Below are positions 17,011 to 26,656 of a DNA stretch of 62,448 nucleotides, piece after piece. The stretch spans positions 1 to 62,448 of the forward strand of contig LKNA01000009.1 of NCBI GenBank assembly GCA_001564065.1, given 5' to 3'. This DNA is from Chitinophagaceae bacterium T5-Br10_B2g13 (GTDB lineage: Bacteria; Bacteroidota; Rhodothermia; Balneolales; Balneolaceae). The position numbers were made by a program, and so were the translations under genes. The stretch's first letter is position 1; each line of letters opens with the position of its first letter. The notes beneath the pieces were generated by a model that worked only from the letters and a program-made list of their open reading frames with translations, was not told the DNA's origin and did not search any database.

Positions 17011-19119
17011 ATGAGCTTTTTAAATCCTCTGTTTCTAATTGCGTTGGCAGCGGCAGCTATACCGCTGCTGATTTACTTGCTGAACGTACGGAAACCGAAA
17101 AAAGTCCGTTTTTCCACTCTCGCCTTTTTTGACAGCCTCAAACAGACCGCGCTAAAACGCCTGAAAATCAAAAGGCTACTGCTTCTAACTGTGCGCATGC
17201 TGGCAATTTTGATGCTGGTTTTCGCTGCGGCAAGACCACTTCTTCCCGGCAATTTTGGAGGGTTAATGAGTGATGGAGCTCCAAAGGCGATGGTTATTTT
17301 GATTGACAACAGTCCGTCTATGCAACAAGTGGATCTAAACGGGCCATACTTTGATCAAGCACTGGAAGCTGCAGAAGAGTTGATTAGGATGGCAGGTTCA
17401 GACGACAGAATTTTGCTGAATGTTACAAACGGAGAATCGCTGCCTTTTCCATTTGTCTCTTCATCCGGTGCTCTGGCCAGACTTTCGGAACTTTCTGTTG
17501 AGAATAAAGGAAATTTTCTGGCTGAAAGAATACGTAGTGCATTTCAAAGATTGGCGCAGGCGCCTGAACCAAATAAACAGGTCTATTTTATAACGGATGG
17601 ACAGGAAACACAGTTAAGTGGATTGTCTGATGCTGCCTTTTCAGAAAACCAGGAGATGATTCACTTTGTTGTTCTGGGAAGTGCAGAGCCGGCCAATACA
17701 GGTATTGAAACGGTGCACCTGGAGAGTTCAATTTCTGATGGTGAGGAAAATCTTTCACTGCGTGTAATTGTTAGAAATTATGGAGTACGCGAAGCCCGTA
17801 ATCAATTTCTTAACCTGGCAATTGAGGAGGAGCTGGTTAGTCAGCAGGCGATACAGTTAGATGGCGGACAGTCAAATGAATATCTGTTTCCTGTTTCAAA
17901 TTCAGTTGAAGGAAGCATATCTGCAGAGGTTTTCATTGAAGGGGATGAGCTTACATTTGATGACCACTACTATATTTCAATTCAGTTGCCGGACAGCAGA
18001 TCTGTTGCCGTTATTTCGGATGATAGCAGAAGCCGGGCTTTTCAATCCTATCTGATCCCCATGCTGGAAGTGATGAGTGAACAGGAAGAGAGATTTGATA
18101 TTTCGTTTTATTCACTCCAAAATCTGGATGCTGATATTTTATACGATTATGATGCCGTAGTGCTTGATGCTCTTCAATCAGTGCCCGACTATCTTTCACA
18201 AACAGTAATAGATATCGTGCAAAATGGTGGAGGTGCATTGCTGATGCCTGCTGCTAACGGCGATATCAACAGCTACAACCGAATGCTTGGATTTGGTAAT
18301 GCAGGCAGATATACTGATTTAATTGGTTCATACGGTTCATTTGATGTGATTGACAGAATGGCTGAACCTGACGACAGCCATCCGATTATTGATTCCATTT
18401 TTGAAATAGGAGAAGGTGAGTCTGTTCGATTAAACGTGCCTGAACTCTTTTATCTTTATCAAATTGAGGAGGGATCACAGAGTGGCTCTTTTCCAATACT
18501 ATCTACCAGATCCGGCCAAACTTTATTTCAGGAGCAGAGTATCGGTAACGGTAAGATGATTTACTCTGCCATTGGCAGTGATCCGGGTTGGTCTAACTTT
18601 CCCATTAAACCGTTCTTTGCTCCATTCTTTTTTAGAACTGTAGAGTATCTGGCCAGGGGGGAAGGGGCAAAAATGAACAATCATGTACTTGGGGAAAGAT
18701 TTGAAAAAATTACCGGACACACTTTCGATTTTGCTGAAATTGAAAAGTCGGGCGAAACATTTGTTCCTGAGATAACTCAAAGGTTTGAGGGTACTATGGT
18801 ATCTTATCACGGAAATGAGTGGGAACCGGGATTTGGAAAAATTATATCAGATAGTTGGGAGCAATACTTTTCTGTGAACCAGGATGCAATGGAATCGGTT
18901 TTAAATTCGTTAAACAAATCAGAAGTTGAAAATATTCTGGGATCGGTTTTTGAACAACTATCTGTAGTTCGGGTTGAGGATGACAGAGATACTTTTTTTG
19001 CTGAGCTGGAGTCTGCCTCCTTCGGTAAGGAAATTTGGTTTTGGTTTATCATTTCGGCCATTATATTACTGATTGCCGAATCTATAATAGCCCGGTTTTA
19101 TAAAGTTGAAATTATTTGA
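17011..19119 (+). CDS. BatA-type N-terminal domain / VWA-like membrane protein
   Basis: 702 residues. N-terminus is the BatA double-membrane module: MSFLNPLFLIALAAAAIPLL, KPKKVRFSTLAFFDSL and a second helix at about 55-76. A von Willebrand A-like domain (about 92-230) has an intact MIDAS start VILIDNSPSMQQ (D99, S101, S103). Then come a CARDB-like beta region, a glutamine-amidotransferase-like segment (about 340-560), and a C-terminal membrane helix (WFWFIISAIILLIAESII). Such proteins are common in Bacteroidota next to MoxR/Bat operons; none is here. Function unknown. The next gene starts 6 bases after the stop. Confidence 0.82.
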   Translation: MSFLNPLFLIALAAAAIPLLIYLLNVRKPKKVRFSTLAFFDSLKQTALKRLKIKRLLLLTVRMLAILMLVFAAARPLLPGNFGGLMSDGAPKAMVILIDNSPSMQQVDLNGPYFDQALEAAEELIRMAGSDDRILLNVTNGESLPFPFVSSSGALARLSELSVENKGNFLAERIRSAFQRLAQAPEPNKQVYFITDGQETQLSGLSDAAFSENQEMIHFVVLGSAEPANTGIETVHLESSISDGEENLSLRVIVRNYGVREARNQFLNLAIEEELVSQQAIQLDGGQSNEYLFPVSNSVEGSISAEVFIEGDELTFDDHYYISIQLPDSRSVAVISDDSRSRAFQSYLIPMLEVMSEQEERFDISFYSLQNLDADILYDYDAVVLDALQSVPDYLSQTVIDIVQNGGGALLMPAANGDINSYNRMLGFGNAGRYTDLIGSYGSFDVIDRMAEPDDSHPIIDSIFEIGEGESVRLNVPELFYLYQIEEGSQSGSFPILSTRSGQTLFQEQSIGNGKMIYSAIGSDPGWSNFPIKPFFAPFFFRTVEYLARGEGAKMNNHVLGERFEKITGHTFDFAEIEKSGETFVPEITQRFEGTMVSYHGNEWEPGFGKIISDSWEQYFSVNQDAMESVLNSLNKSEVENILGSVFEQLSVVRVEDDRDTFFAELESASFGKEIWFWFIISAIILLIAESIIARFYKVEII

Positions 19120-19125
19120 AATTTG

Positions 19126-19716
19126 ATGAATATCACTACTGACATATATAGCCTGTTTGTACTTTTGCTGGCCCTGTTTACACTTGGGGCAACACTGCTG
19201 GCAGCTTACTCTATAGCAAATGCATGGCGACTGCGAAATATAAGACTAAGCTGGAAATGTGGCAGATTCTTGGGCTATCCGCTGTTTGCCACTCTTTTTC
19301 TGGCATTCAGCGTGGTAGTTGGAGGGTATGTATGGAACTCCGGAATGGAGCAATACAATGTTATAATGGCAAGCTATAGCTGGATGGGATTAAGCTGGTT
19401 TTTAGCCAGTTACTTTTCAACGAAGGTTTACGTTACAGATCATGGTATAGTTAAAAACGTAAACGACCCCTCACAAACGATTGCCTGGCATCAAATACGG
19501 GATTATGTGGAAAAGCCAACTGAGAGTGGATCTGAATATATTTTTATCTATCAGGAAAACGGACGGTTGGAAACGCGAAATAAGCGGCTTATTCGTTTGG
19601 AATTGCTTGTTCCCGATGACAAATGCTCAAAATTTGACAAGCTCGTCTCATTGAAAATTGGAAAAACGATGTCGCCGGTTCCGGGTACTTCGTTCGATAT
19701 CAAAGCATTCGACTGA
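19126..19716 (+). CDS. uncharacterised membrane protein with PH-like cytosolic domain
   Basis: 196 residues from the ATG at 19126. Three hydrophobic stretches (about 9-30, 50-72 and 83-100) are followed by a roughly 90-residue soluble part containing KVYVTDHGIVKNVNDPSQTI and WHQIRDYVEK. The alternation of strands resembles bacterial PH (DUF304-like) domains, but I do not recognise a named family. It sits tightly between the BatA/VWA gene (6 bases) and hflX (25 bases). Confidence 0.7.
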   Translation: MNITTDIYSLFVLLLALFTLGATLLAAYSIANAWRLRNIRLSWKCGRFLGYPLFATLFLAFSVVVGGYVWNSGMEQYNVIMASYSWMGLSWFLASYFSTKVYVTDHGIVKNVNDPSQTIAWHQIRDYVEKPTESGSEYIFIYQENGRLETRNKRLIRLELLVPDDKCSKFDKLVSLKIGKTMSPVPGTSFDIKAFD

Positions 19717-19741
19717 ATTTTTATAAAACACACAAAATAAC

Positions 19742-21028
19742 TTGTTAGAAGATATACGCAAACCATCACTCAGTAAAGAGAGGGCAGTTTTAGTTGGTAT
19801 TTATGGAGCTGACACTCCAAGGTGGCTGGCTGAAGAGTACCTTGAAGAACTTGAACTTCTGGCTGACACCGCTGGAGCCGATACAGTTGAAAAAGTACTG
19901 CAAAATCGTCCTCATCCCGATCCTACCACATTTGTGGGGACTGGAAAACTGCGGGAACTGAAATCCCTTGTTTCTGAAAAAAATGCCGATGTTCTCATTT
20001 TTGATGATGATCTGAGCCCGACTCAAATCCGTAACATCGAAAAGACGGTTGATAATAAAGTACTCGACCGAAGCGGACTTATACTTGATATTTTTGCATC
20101 GCGTGCAAAAACGGCCGCGGCTAAAACACAGGTTGAGCTGGCGCAGCTTCAATACCTTCTGCCAAGATTAACCCGGTTTTGGACTCACCTATCCCGCCAA
20201 AAAGGTGGTATTGGTACAAAGGGTCCCGGAGAAACTCAGATTGAGACAGATCGTAGATTGATCGGTAAGCGTATTTCCACACTTAAAGAAAAGCTCGAAA
20301 AGTTAGACCGTCAGCGAACTACTCAGAGAAAAAACAGGGAAGGAATAGACCGTGTTTCCCTTGTAGGTTATACAAACGCCGGTAAGTCTACACTAATGAA
20401 TGCCTTAACGGATACGGATGTACTGGCAGAAGACAGACTCTTCGCAACACTGGACTCCACAGTACGAAGACTTGAACTGGAAGATCATGAGGTTCTGCTG
20501 TCCGATACGGTTGGGTTTATCAGAAAACTGCCTCATAATTTAATTGAGAGTTTTAAATCTACGTTAGATGAAGTCAGGGATGCAGATATTCTGATGCATG
20601 TTGTAGATGCTTCATCCAAACTGTTGGAAGACTATATAGATGTGGTAATCGATACGCTCGAAGAGCTGGAAATTGAAGGTAAAAAGATGGTTCTAGTGCT
20701 CAATAAAATTGATCAGCTTGAACCCAATAAGCTAATAAGTCTTAAAAAAGAGTATCCCGGTGCCGTATTTGTGTCGGCTGCCAGAGGTATAGGGCTTGGG
20801 AAGTTGAAGGAACGGCTGAAGTTGTTGATTGAGGAAGACTACGTGGAATTTGCATACGACGTGCCAATGTCGCATTATAAAGCGGTTGCATACCTTCATG
20901 AAGTTGCGGTAATTGATCGCGAACATTTTGAGGGAAATCACGTAACAATAGAAGGCAGTGTTTCAAAAGCAGAACGTGACCGCTTTGAAAGCATCCTGGC
21001 TGAAATCCAACCGGTAAAATCACAATAA
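19742..21028 (+). CDS. hflX: ribosome-associated GTPase HflX
   Basis: 428 residues. The HflX N-terminal nucleotide-binding domain (about 1-190) contains FVGTGKLRELK, RSGLILDIFASRAKTAAAK and GPGETQIETDRR; the G domain (about 200-370) has G1 GYTNAGKST (209-217), G3 SDTVGFI and G4 LNKID. HflX splits stalled or heat-damaged ribosomes. Start is TTG at 19742, the only plausible start before KERAVLVGIYG. It is followed by the CBS gene after one base, so the two are surely cotranscribed. Confidence 0.94.
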   Translation: MLEDIRKPSLSKERAVLVGIYGADTPRWLAEEYLEELELLADTAGADTVEKVLQNRPHPDPTTFVGTGKLRELKSLVSEKNADVLIFDDDLSPTQIRNIEKTVDNKVLDRSGLILDIFASRAKTAAAKTQVELAQLQYLLPRLTRFWTHLSRQKGGIGTKGPGETQIETDRRLIGKRISTLKEKLEKLDRQRTTQRKNREGIDRVSLVGYTNAGKSTLMNALTDTDVLAEDRLFATLDSTVRRLELEDHEVLLSDTVGFIRKLPHNLIESFKSTLDEVRDADILMHVVDASSKLLEDYIDVVIDTLEELEIEGKKMVLVLNKIDQLEPNKLISLKKEYPGAVFVSAARGIGLGKLKERLKLLIEEDYVEFAYDVPMSHYKAVAYLHEVAVIDREHFEGNHVTIEGSVSKAERDRFESILAEIQPVKSQ

Positions 21029-21029
21029 C

Positions 21030-21698
21030 GTGTTAGCGAAAGAACTGTTAAATACCGAATTTACCCCGCTCAAGCCTGAAGATAAAATCTCAGCAGCTCT
21101 GGCTAAGATGGATGCGTGGCAAACCTCAAGAATTCCCGTACGTGATCCATCAACCGGGAAACTGTCCGGGATGATTTCGTTTGAAGACGTTGCCGACAGA
21201 TCGGATGAATCTTCGGAAGTGAGCACTGTGGAGCTGAACAAAACCATTTATGTTTTTTCAAGCCAACATCTGTTTGAAGTTGCCCGAAGAATGCTGGAAT
21301 ATGAGGTTAGGTTGCTTCCTGTGGTTGATGAGGATGGAGTTTATCTGGGGATTGTAGAGAAAAAGAATGTTTTAGAAGCATTTTCCAGGATGTTGAACAT
21401 CACAACAACCGGTTCGGTGATTACGGTAGAAGTTCAGAAAGATGATTTTACAATCTCTGAATTGGTCCATCTGATTGAGACGGAAGGAGCGAAAATTCTC
21501 GGGCTTACCGTAGATCAGCCGGATGACGATGGTTTGAAAATCCGTATCTCAATAAAAATTAGCCACATTGATACTTCCGCGGTTGTTTCTTCACTGCAGA
21601 GGCATGGTTATCTGACGACTACCGAAAACCGTCATGATCTGCTTCAGACAGATATTACATCGCGGGCTGACGAGCTGTTGCGCTATCTGGATATATAG
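21030..21698 (+). CDS. CBS-domain pair protein with C-terminal ACT-like domain (AcuB-like)
   Basis: 222 residues with a GTG start one base after the hflX stop. Two CBS motifs (about 1-60 and 72-125: SRIPVRDPSTGKLSGMISFE and RLLPVVDEDGVYLGIVEKKN) are followed by an ACT-like segment (about 135-200, FTISELVHLIETEGAKILGL). The layout matches AcuB-type proteins, which bind adenine nucleotides and regulate partners; the partner here is unknown. Coupling to hflX suggests that any ligand sensing could be linked to translation status, which is inference. Confidence 0.8.
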   Translation: MLAKELLNTEFTPLKPEDKISAALAKMDAWQTSRIPVRDPSTGKLSGMISFEDVADRSDESSEVSTVELNKTIYVFSSQHLFEVARRMLEYEVRLLPVVDEDGVYLGIVEKKNVLEAFSRMLNITTTGSVITVEVQKDDFTISELVHLIETEGAKILGLTVDQPDDDGLKIRISIKISHIDTSAVVSSLQRHGYLTTTENRHDLLQTDITSRADELLRYLDI

Positions 21699-21724
21699 TT
21701 TGTAAAATCATCATATTTAGATGA

Positions 21725-21752
21725 TTTGATGTTTTTCTGATTGGTATATTTC
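21725..21752 (+). promoter_or_regulatory. candidate promoter of the TPR gene (TTTG-N16-TATATTTC)
   Basis: TTTG at 21725-21728 and TATATTTC at 21745-21752 are 16 bases apart, near the Bacteroidota TTTG / TAnnTTTG promoter arrangement with one mismatch in the -7 box. It sits in the 89-base gap before the TPR gene start. Confidence 0.35.
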
Positions 21753-21787
21753 ACCCCTTGTAAAGAATCTATTATTCTAATACTTAC

Positions 21788-24775
21788 ATGAGTCGATCGT
21801 TTTTCTTTAACCTTCTAACAGCCTGTTTACTTTTTGTGCCATCTCTTCTGTTTGCTCAGCAGCATCAGGAGTCTTACCAAAAAGAGTTTCAGGAAGCCAT
21901 TAATCTGTTTGATAAAGGACTTTTTGAGTCCTCTATTCCACTGTTTGAAGCCGCTAAGGTACAGGCGCACAATTCGGTAACAAGAGAAACTGCTGAGTTT
22001 TACCTTACCCGGGCACTTATTAAAATTGATTCGACCGGTGTAGGACGGCATGTGGATCGATTTGTTCAAGCTCACCCGACCGGAAACCGATCAGCTGTAC
22101 TGTTGAAAGAGCTTGGGAATCTCTATAAGGACCAGGGTGATCTTGAGAATGCGATTAAGAGGTTGGATGAAGCTCTGAATTATCCTCAGTCGAATAGTAA
22201 CAGAGCAGAACTTTACTACACACTGGGCGAACTTTCGGCCCGGCATGGCGATTATGATTTAGCAAGAGGTTACTTTTTAACGCTTTCCGATAATCACAGA
22301 CGAAGTGAATGGTCGCCTAAAGCACTCTATGCAAGAGGAAGGCTGTTTTTGGAAGAGGAGAAATTTAACGAGTCGGCAGAAGCTTTTGAACTGCTGAGAG
22401 AAAGACACCCGTTTGATCCAATGACCAGAAGAATAGGAACCGCCTTGGGTGAGTCCTATTATCAGCAGCGAAATTTTGAAGAGGCTATCCGTGCATTTGA
22501 GGATGCTCTTCCACATCTGGATCACGAAAACCGGCAAAAAGCAGTCTACCTGATAGCGGAGAGCTATAACGCGCTGCATCAGTACCAGGATGCCACACGC
22601 TTTTACAGGCAGTTTATAAATGCTGCTGAAGAGGGTGATGATTTACGGATTGCACATTATGGACTGGGCTGGGTTTATCACAAGCAGGATATTTACCACT
22701 GGGCCGCCCGGTCGTTTGGGGAGGCTGCAGTTGGAGATGATGAACTTGCCAGAAAAGCACTCTACTATAAAGGAGCCAATGAAAAGATGGCGGGGCGTTC
22801 AGATCAGGCTATAAATACATTTCGCGAATTTGGCGATCGTTTCCAATACGGCCCGTTTGCAGAACAAGCTTATTTTGAGTGGGCTGTGATTGCATTTGAA
22901 GTTGGATTCTACGGAGAAGCGATTGAAGCCCTCAGGCCGCTTGCACAGCGGGCAGATCAACTGGAAAATCCAGGACAAGTAATTACATTTTTAGGTGAGG
23001 TTTATTTTGCCAACGGTGAGTATTCAAGGGCGTTAGAAACTTTCGACATCGCTGAAGAACTAACTGATATTGATCCTGAGCTGAAGCGGCAAGCACGATT
23101 TCAACGCGCTTGGGTTCAATACAGTAACCAGGCTTACCAGCAGTCACAGCCGGAATTCGAACGGGTTTATAATGACGCTCCCAATATGCCACTTGGCCGG
23201 GAAGCACTCTTCTGGAGTGCAGATGCACATTACCAGACAAGGAATTACGGGCCTGCAGCAAATCAGTATGCACGTTTTATCGAAAATTATCCGGACCACG
23301 AACTGGTTGGAGCTGCTAAATACGGACTGGGATGGTCATACTTTATGATGGGCGATTTCGAGAATGCAACGGATCCGCTTATAGATTTTCTGGAAAACTA
23401 CGATCCACCGGAAATAGCTCTTTTTCCTTTCGATACGGATACTCAACTTAGAATCGGTGATGCATACTACGCACAGGGAGAGTACCGCGACGCGCTCAGA
23501 TACTACAATATGGCAATTGGTGCCGAACCTGGCGGAGACTACGCGATGTTCCAGGTAGCAAACAGCTACTACAGAATGAATCAGAATTTTGAGGCCGTTT
23601 CTCAATTCCGCCGTGTATTAAGAATTTATCCATACTCAACACTGCGTGAGCAAGCCCAGTACAACGTGGCGTATATCTATCTGAATACGGGGAATTATGA
23701 TCAGGCGATTGAAGAGTTTCAAACTGTAATTAATCGCTATCCCGGTACAGAGTGGGCGGCCCGTGCTCAGTATAACATTGGTGATTCATACTACAATGCC
23801 GGTAACTACGACCAGGCTATTGAAGCATACAGGCAGGTACTGGAAGATTATCCGCGGAGTAATTACATCATCGAGGCGATTAACGGTATTCAGTTTGCAC
23901 AACTCTCAGCAGGAGAAAGTGACACATCCACAGAAATACTGGAAGACTTTTTGTCTGACAACCCAACATCTTCTACGGCAGACCGGTTGCGGTTCAGGCA
24001 GGCTGAGAACATGATGCAGTCAGGTGATTATCAAGCGGCTGTGGCTGAATTCAGGCAGTATCTCAGAATCACGAATAATCGGCAGCTGGCACCGGATGCT
24101 TATATTAACATGGCCGATGCATACATGCGAATCGACGAACGCGAATCCGCTATTGAAGCACTTGAAACGCTGATTAACGACTACCCCGAATCGGATCGTG
24201 TTGCAGCTGCACTGGCCGAACTTGGACGACTCCAGTACGAAGAGGGCAACTACAGAGAAGCTCTCAACAGGTATGAACAGCTTATTGAAGCTGACGCTAG
24301 ATACAGACAGGAAGGAATATTGGGGATGGGAAATGCAAACCTAGCTATGAACAATGTAAATCAGGCCCGCCAAAACTTTGAACAGGTATTATCGATCAAC
24401 GAAAATAGCGATGCCGCACGCGTTGGTTTGGGAAAAGTTTTATTAAGAGACGATCGGGTTGATGAAGCCAGACGATTTTTTGGCCTTGTAGCTGAAAACA
24501 ATACCACCGATGTTGGTGCAGAGGCTCAATTCCTGCTTGGCGAAACGTACCTGAATGAAGGTGATATGGAATCAGCGCGTGAGGCATTTTCGCGTGTGCA
24601 GGTTCTTTTTGAAGCCTACGATATTTGGGTGGCTGAGGCTCAGTACAAAATAGCAGAAATTCATATTCGCGAAGGACGCAGAGGTGATGCGATCTCTTTA
24701 CTGGAATCGATTGTAGATCGCTATCCGGGTACTTCAGGGGCAGAAAAAGCTCAAGCTCTTCTAAACAGAAATTAA
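21788..24775 (+). CDS. large secreted tetratricopeptide-repeat protein
   Basis: 995 residues. A classical signal peptide ends SLLFAQQ (about residue 24); it has no lipobox. Almost all the rest is TPR-like helix pairs, e.g. GDYDLARGYFLTL, GNYDQAIEEFQTVI, GNYDQAIEAYRQVL and GNYREALNRYEQLI, many with a YPxS/YPxT turn typical of Sel1/YbgF-type TPRs. It is probably a periplasmic scaffold for protein complexes. Similar giant TPR proteins occur widely in Bacteroidota, including gliding/secretion factors such as SprE, but identity with those cannot be claimed. aroA begins 3 bases after the stop. Confidence 0.85.
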   Translation: MSRSFFFNLLTACLLFVPSLLFAQQHQESYQKEFQEAINLFDKGLFESSIPLFEAAKVQAHNSVTRETAEFYLTRALIKIDSTGVGRHVDRFVQAHPTGNRSAVLLKELGNLYKDQGDLENAIKRLDEALNYPQSNSNRAELYYTLGELSARHGDYDLARGYFLTLSDNHRRSEWSPKALYARGRLFLEEEKFNESAEAFELLRERHPFDPMTRRIGTALGESYYQQRNFEEAIRAFEDALPHLDHENRQKAVYLIAESYNALHQYQDATRFYRQFINAAEEGDDLRIAHYGLGWVYHKQDIYHWAARSFGEAAVGDDELARKALYYKGANEKMAGRSDQAINTFREFGDRFQYGPFAEQAYFEWAVIAFEVGFYGEAIEALRPLAQRADQLENPGQVITFLGEVYFANGEYSRALETFDIAEELTDIDPELKRQARFQRAWVQYSNQAYQQSQPEFERVYNDAPNMPLGREALFWSADAHYQTRNYGPAANQYARFIENYPDHELVGAAKYGLGWSYFMMGDFENATDPLIDFLENYDPPEIALFPFDTDTQLRIGDAYYAQGEYRDALRYYNMAIGAEPGGDYAMFQVANSYYRMNQNFEAVSQFRRVLRIYPYSTLREQAQYNVAYIYLNTGNYDQAIEEFQTVINRYPGTEWAARAQYNIGDSYYNAGNYDQAIEAYRQVLEDYPRSNYIIEAINGIQFAQLSAGESDTSTEILEDFLSDNPTSSTADRLRFRQAENMMQSGDYQAAVAEFRQYLRITNNRQLAPDAYINMADAYMRIDERESAIEALETLINDYPESDRVAAALAELGRLQYEEGNYREALNRYEQLIEADARYRQEGILGMGNANLAMNNVNQARQNFEQVLSINENSDAARVGLGKVLLRDDRVDEARRFFGLVAENNTTDVGAEAQFLLGETYLNEGDMESAREAFSRVQVLFEAYDIWVAEAQYKIAEIHIREGRRGDAISLLESIVDRYPGTSGAEKAQALLNRN

Positions 24776-24778
24776 GTT

Positions 24779-26068
24779 ATGATTCAAAAAACTGAACCTG
24801 CAGATAAACTAGCAGGTACTTTGGTGATGCCGCCTGATAAATCTATCTCTCACAGGTCGGCCCTTTTTGCAGCGCTAAGCAGTGATAAGAGTATTATCGA
24901 AAACTACTCTGATGCGGCCGATCCGCAGAGTACACTCTCCTGCCTGAGGCAACTGGGAGTTCCTGTTCAAAAAGATGGTAATCGGGTTGTTATTGAAGGT
25001 GTTGGGCGTGATGGTTTTAAGAAGCCTAAATCACCGCTTGATTGTGGGAATTCTGGAACAACGATGCGTTTGCTTTCAGGAATTTTAGCCGGCGCCGGTA
25101 TAGAGTGTGAATTGATTGGTGATGAATCCCTTTCCGCTCGGACAATGAAACGAATAATTGACCCTCTGCGACAGATGGGATGTAGTATTGAGGGGCGTGA
25201 CCAGAAGTTTGCACCTTTAAAAATTGGCCCTAACACAGGTGTTAAAGCGATGAGATACCCGCTGCCAATTGCCAGTGCACAGCTTAAGTCGTGTGTTCTG
25301 TTAGCGGGTTTATTTGGTGAAGAGCCCACAGAAGTTGTAGAGATGGTTCCCAGCCGCGACCATACTGAGCGTTTGTTGAATCTGAAATCTGAGTCTTACG
25401 GAACCGGGAAAATTATACGAAGCAGCAAAAGCGACCGGCTACCCGCGCAAAGCTATGTAGTTCCGGGTGATTTCTCCGCGGCTGCTTTCTGGCTTGTAGC
25501 CGGATCAATTTATCCGGAGGCAGAACTGAAGTTACAAAAAGTAGGTATCAACCCATCCCGAACGGGGGCTTATCATATCCTTGAAGATATGGGTGCTGAT
25601 TTTTCAAAGTCGAACAACGGTTTTGCAGGAAGGGAACCGGTGGCGGATATTCGCATCAAATCTGCACAATTAAGTCCGATTAAATTGGATCCTAAACTGA
25701 TACCTAACTGTATTGATGAACTTCCGGTGCTGATGGTTGCAATGTGTTTTGCGAGTGGCAAGTCTGTAATTTCAGGTGCTGAGGAGCTCAGACACAAAGA
25801 AACCGACCGATTATCAGCCATGGCAGAGATTTTAAGTTCGGCCGGTGCTGAAATAGAGCTTCAGAAAGATGGAATGATTATTTACGGAGATCCTGACTTT
25901 ACCCCGAGACCGTCTCGTTTCAACTCGTACCACGATCATCGAATGGCGATGGCAGCAGCAGTCCTCTCTATCCGTTCTTCCGGTATCTGTGAAATTGAGG
26001 GAGCGGAATGCACCTCGATATCCTATCCTGAATTCTGGACACATTTGCACAAGCTTACCCAATCGTAG
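24779..26068 (+). CDS. aroA: 3-phosphoshikimate 1-carboxyvinyltransferase (EPSP synthase)
   Basis: 429 residues, standard length. Signatures: VMPPDKSISHRSALFAAL near the N-terminus, the LDCGNSGTTMRLLSG loop and RHKETDRLSAMAEIL, plus the C-terminal HDHRMAMAAAV. The enzyme adds the enolpyruvyl group of PEP to shikimate-3-phosphate, the sixth step toward chorismate. Both substrate-binding motifs are complete. It starts 3 bases behind the TPR gene, an odd functional pairing that suggests simple operon read-through. Confidence 0.96.
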   Translation: MIQKTEPADKLAGTLVMPPDKSISHRSALFAALSSDKSIIENYSDAADPQSTLSCLRQLGVPVQKDGNRVVIEGVGRDGFKKPKSPLDCGNSGTTMRLLSGILAGAGIECELIGDESLSARTMKRIIDPLRQMGCSIEGRDQKFAPLKIGPNTGVKAMRYPLPIASAQLKSCVLLAGLFGEEPTEVVEMVPSRDHTERLLNLKSESYGTGKIIRSSKSDRLPAQSYVVPGDFSAAAFWLVAGSIYPEAELKLQKVGINPSRTGAYHILEDMGADFSKSNNGFAGREPVADIRIKSAQLSPIKLDPKLIPNCIDELPVLMVAMCFASGKSVISGAEELRHKETDRLSAMAEILSSAGAEIELQKDGMIIYGDPDFTPRPSRFNSYHDHRMAMAAAVLSIRSSGICEIEGAECTSISYPEFWTHLHKLTQS

Positions 26069-26188
26069 TTGCCAATTTGACAACGGCAATTAATTCCGCT
26101 TATCTCTATGTCAATACGTCAGTGATCAACCAGATCAACTGAGGTTGGCATTGAGGTTGCTCATAAAGGAATAAAATCGAAAACTATT

Positions 26189-26617
26189 ATGAGCAACTTT
26201 AGCATAGATTTGGAAAAACAGTTATCAAAACTCGGCAGAGATATTCAGCAACTGGTTGAACGAGCTGTACCTGCACAAGGTAATGTAAGTTTTCAACCTC
26301 GCTGCGATGTAGCAGAAAGTGATCAAACATATTCAATTCTCATGGATCTGCCCGGAATGTCGAAGGAGCAGGTCTCCATCACATTGAAAAATGGTGTGTT
26401 AACCATCAGTGGAGACAGGGAGCTATACCTCGAAGATGATGAAGAACTGGTTAAAAGCGAGCGCAGACAAGGTTCGTTTTCCAGAGCTTTCGCACTGCCT
26501 GAACATTCTGATACATCATCAATAAGTGCTGTTTTTAATGATGGTGTGCTAAAAGTGAGCGTTTCAAAAAAAGTTTCGGAAGAGGATGGCGACAGCCAGT
26601 CCATTCCAATCAAGTAA
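26189..26617 (+). CDS. Hsp20/alpha-crystallin small heat-shock protein
   Basis: 142 residues with an alpha-crystallin domain (about 34-132): FQPRCDVAESDQTYSILMDL, LPGMSKEQVSITLKNGVLTI and the domain-end FNDGVLKVSVSKK, then a short C-terminal tail with the IPI motif (SQSIPIK). It acts as an ATP-independent holdase. It precedes dnaK by 39 bases, so heat-shock co-expression is likely. No CIRCE element was found in the 120 bases upstream. Confidence 0.93.
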   Translation: MSNFSIDLEKQLSKLGRDIQQLVERAVPAQGNVSFQPRCDVAESDQTYSILMDLPGMSKEQVSITLKNGVLTISGDRELYLEDDEELVKSERRQGSFSRAFALPEHSDTSSISAVFNDGVLKVSVSKKVSEEDGDSQSIPIK

Positions 26618-26656
26618 ACAGTTTATAAGAATAAAAAGTAAAACAAGGATAAAATT

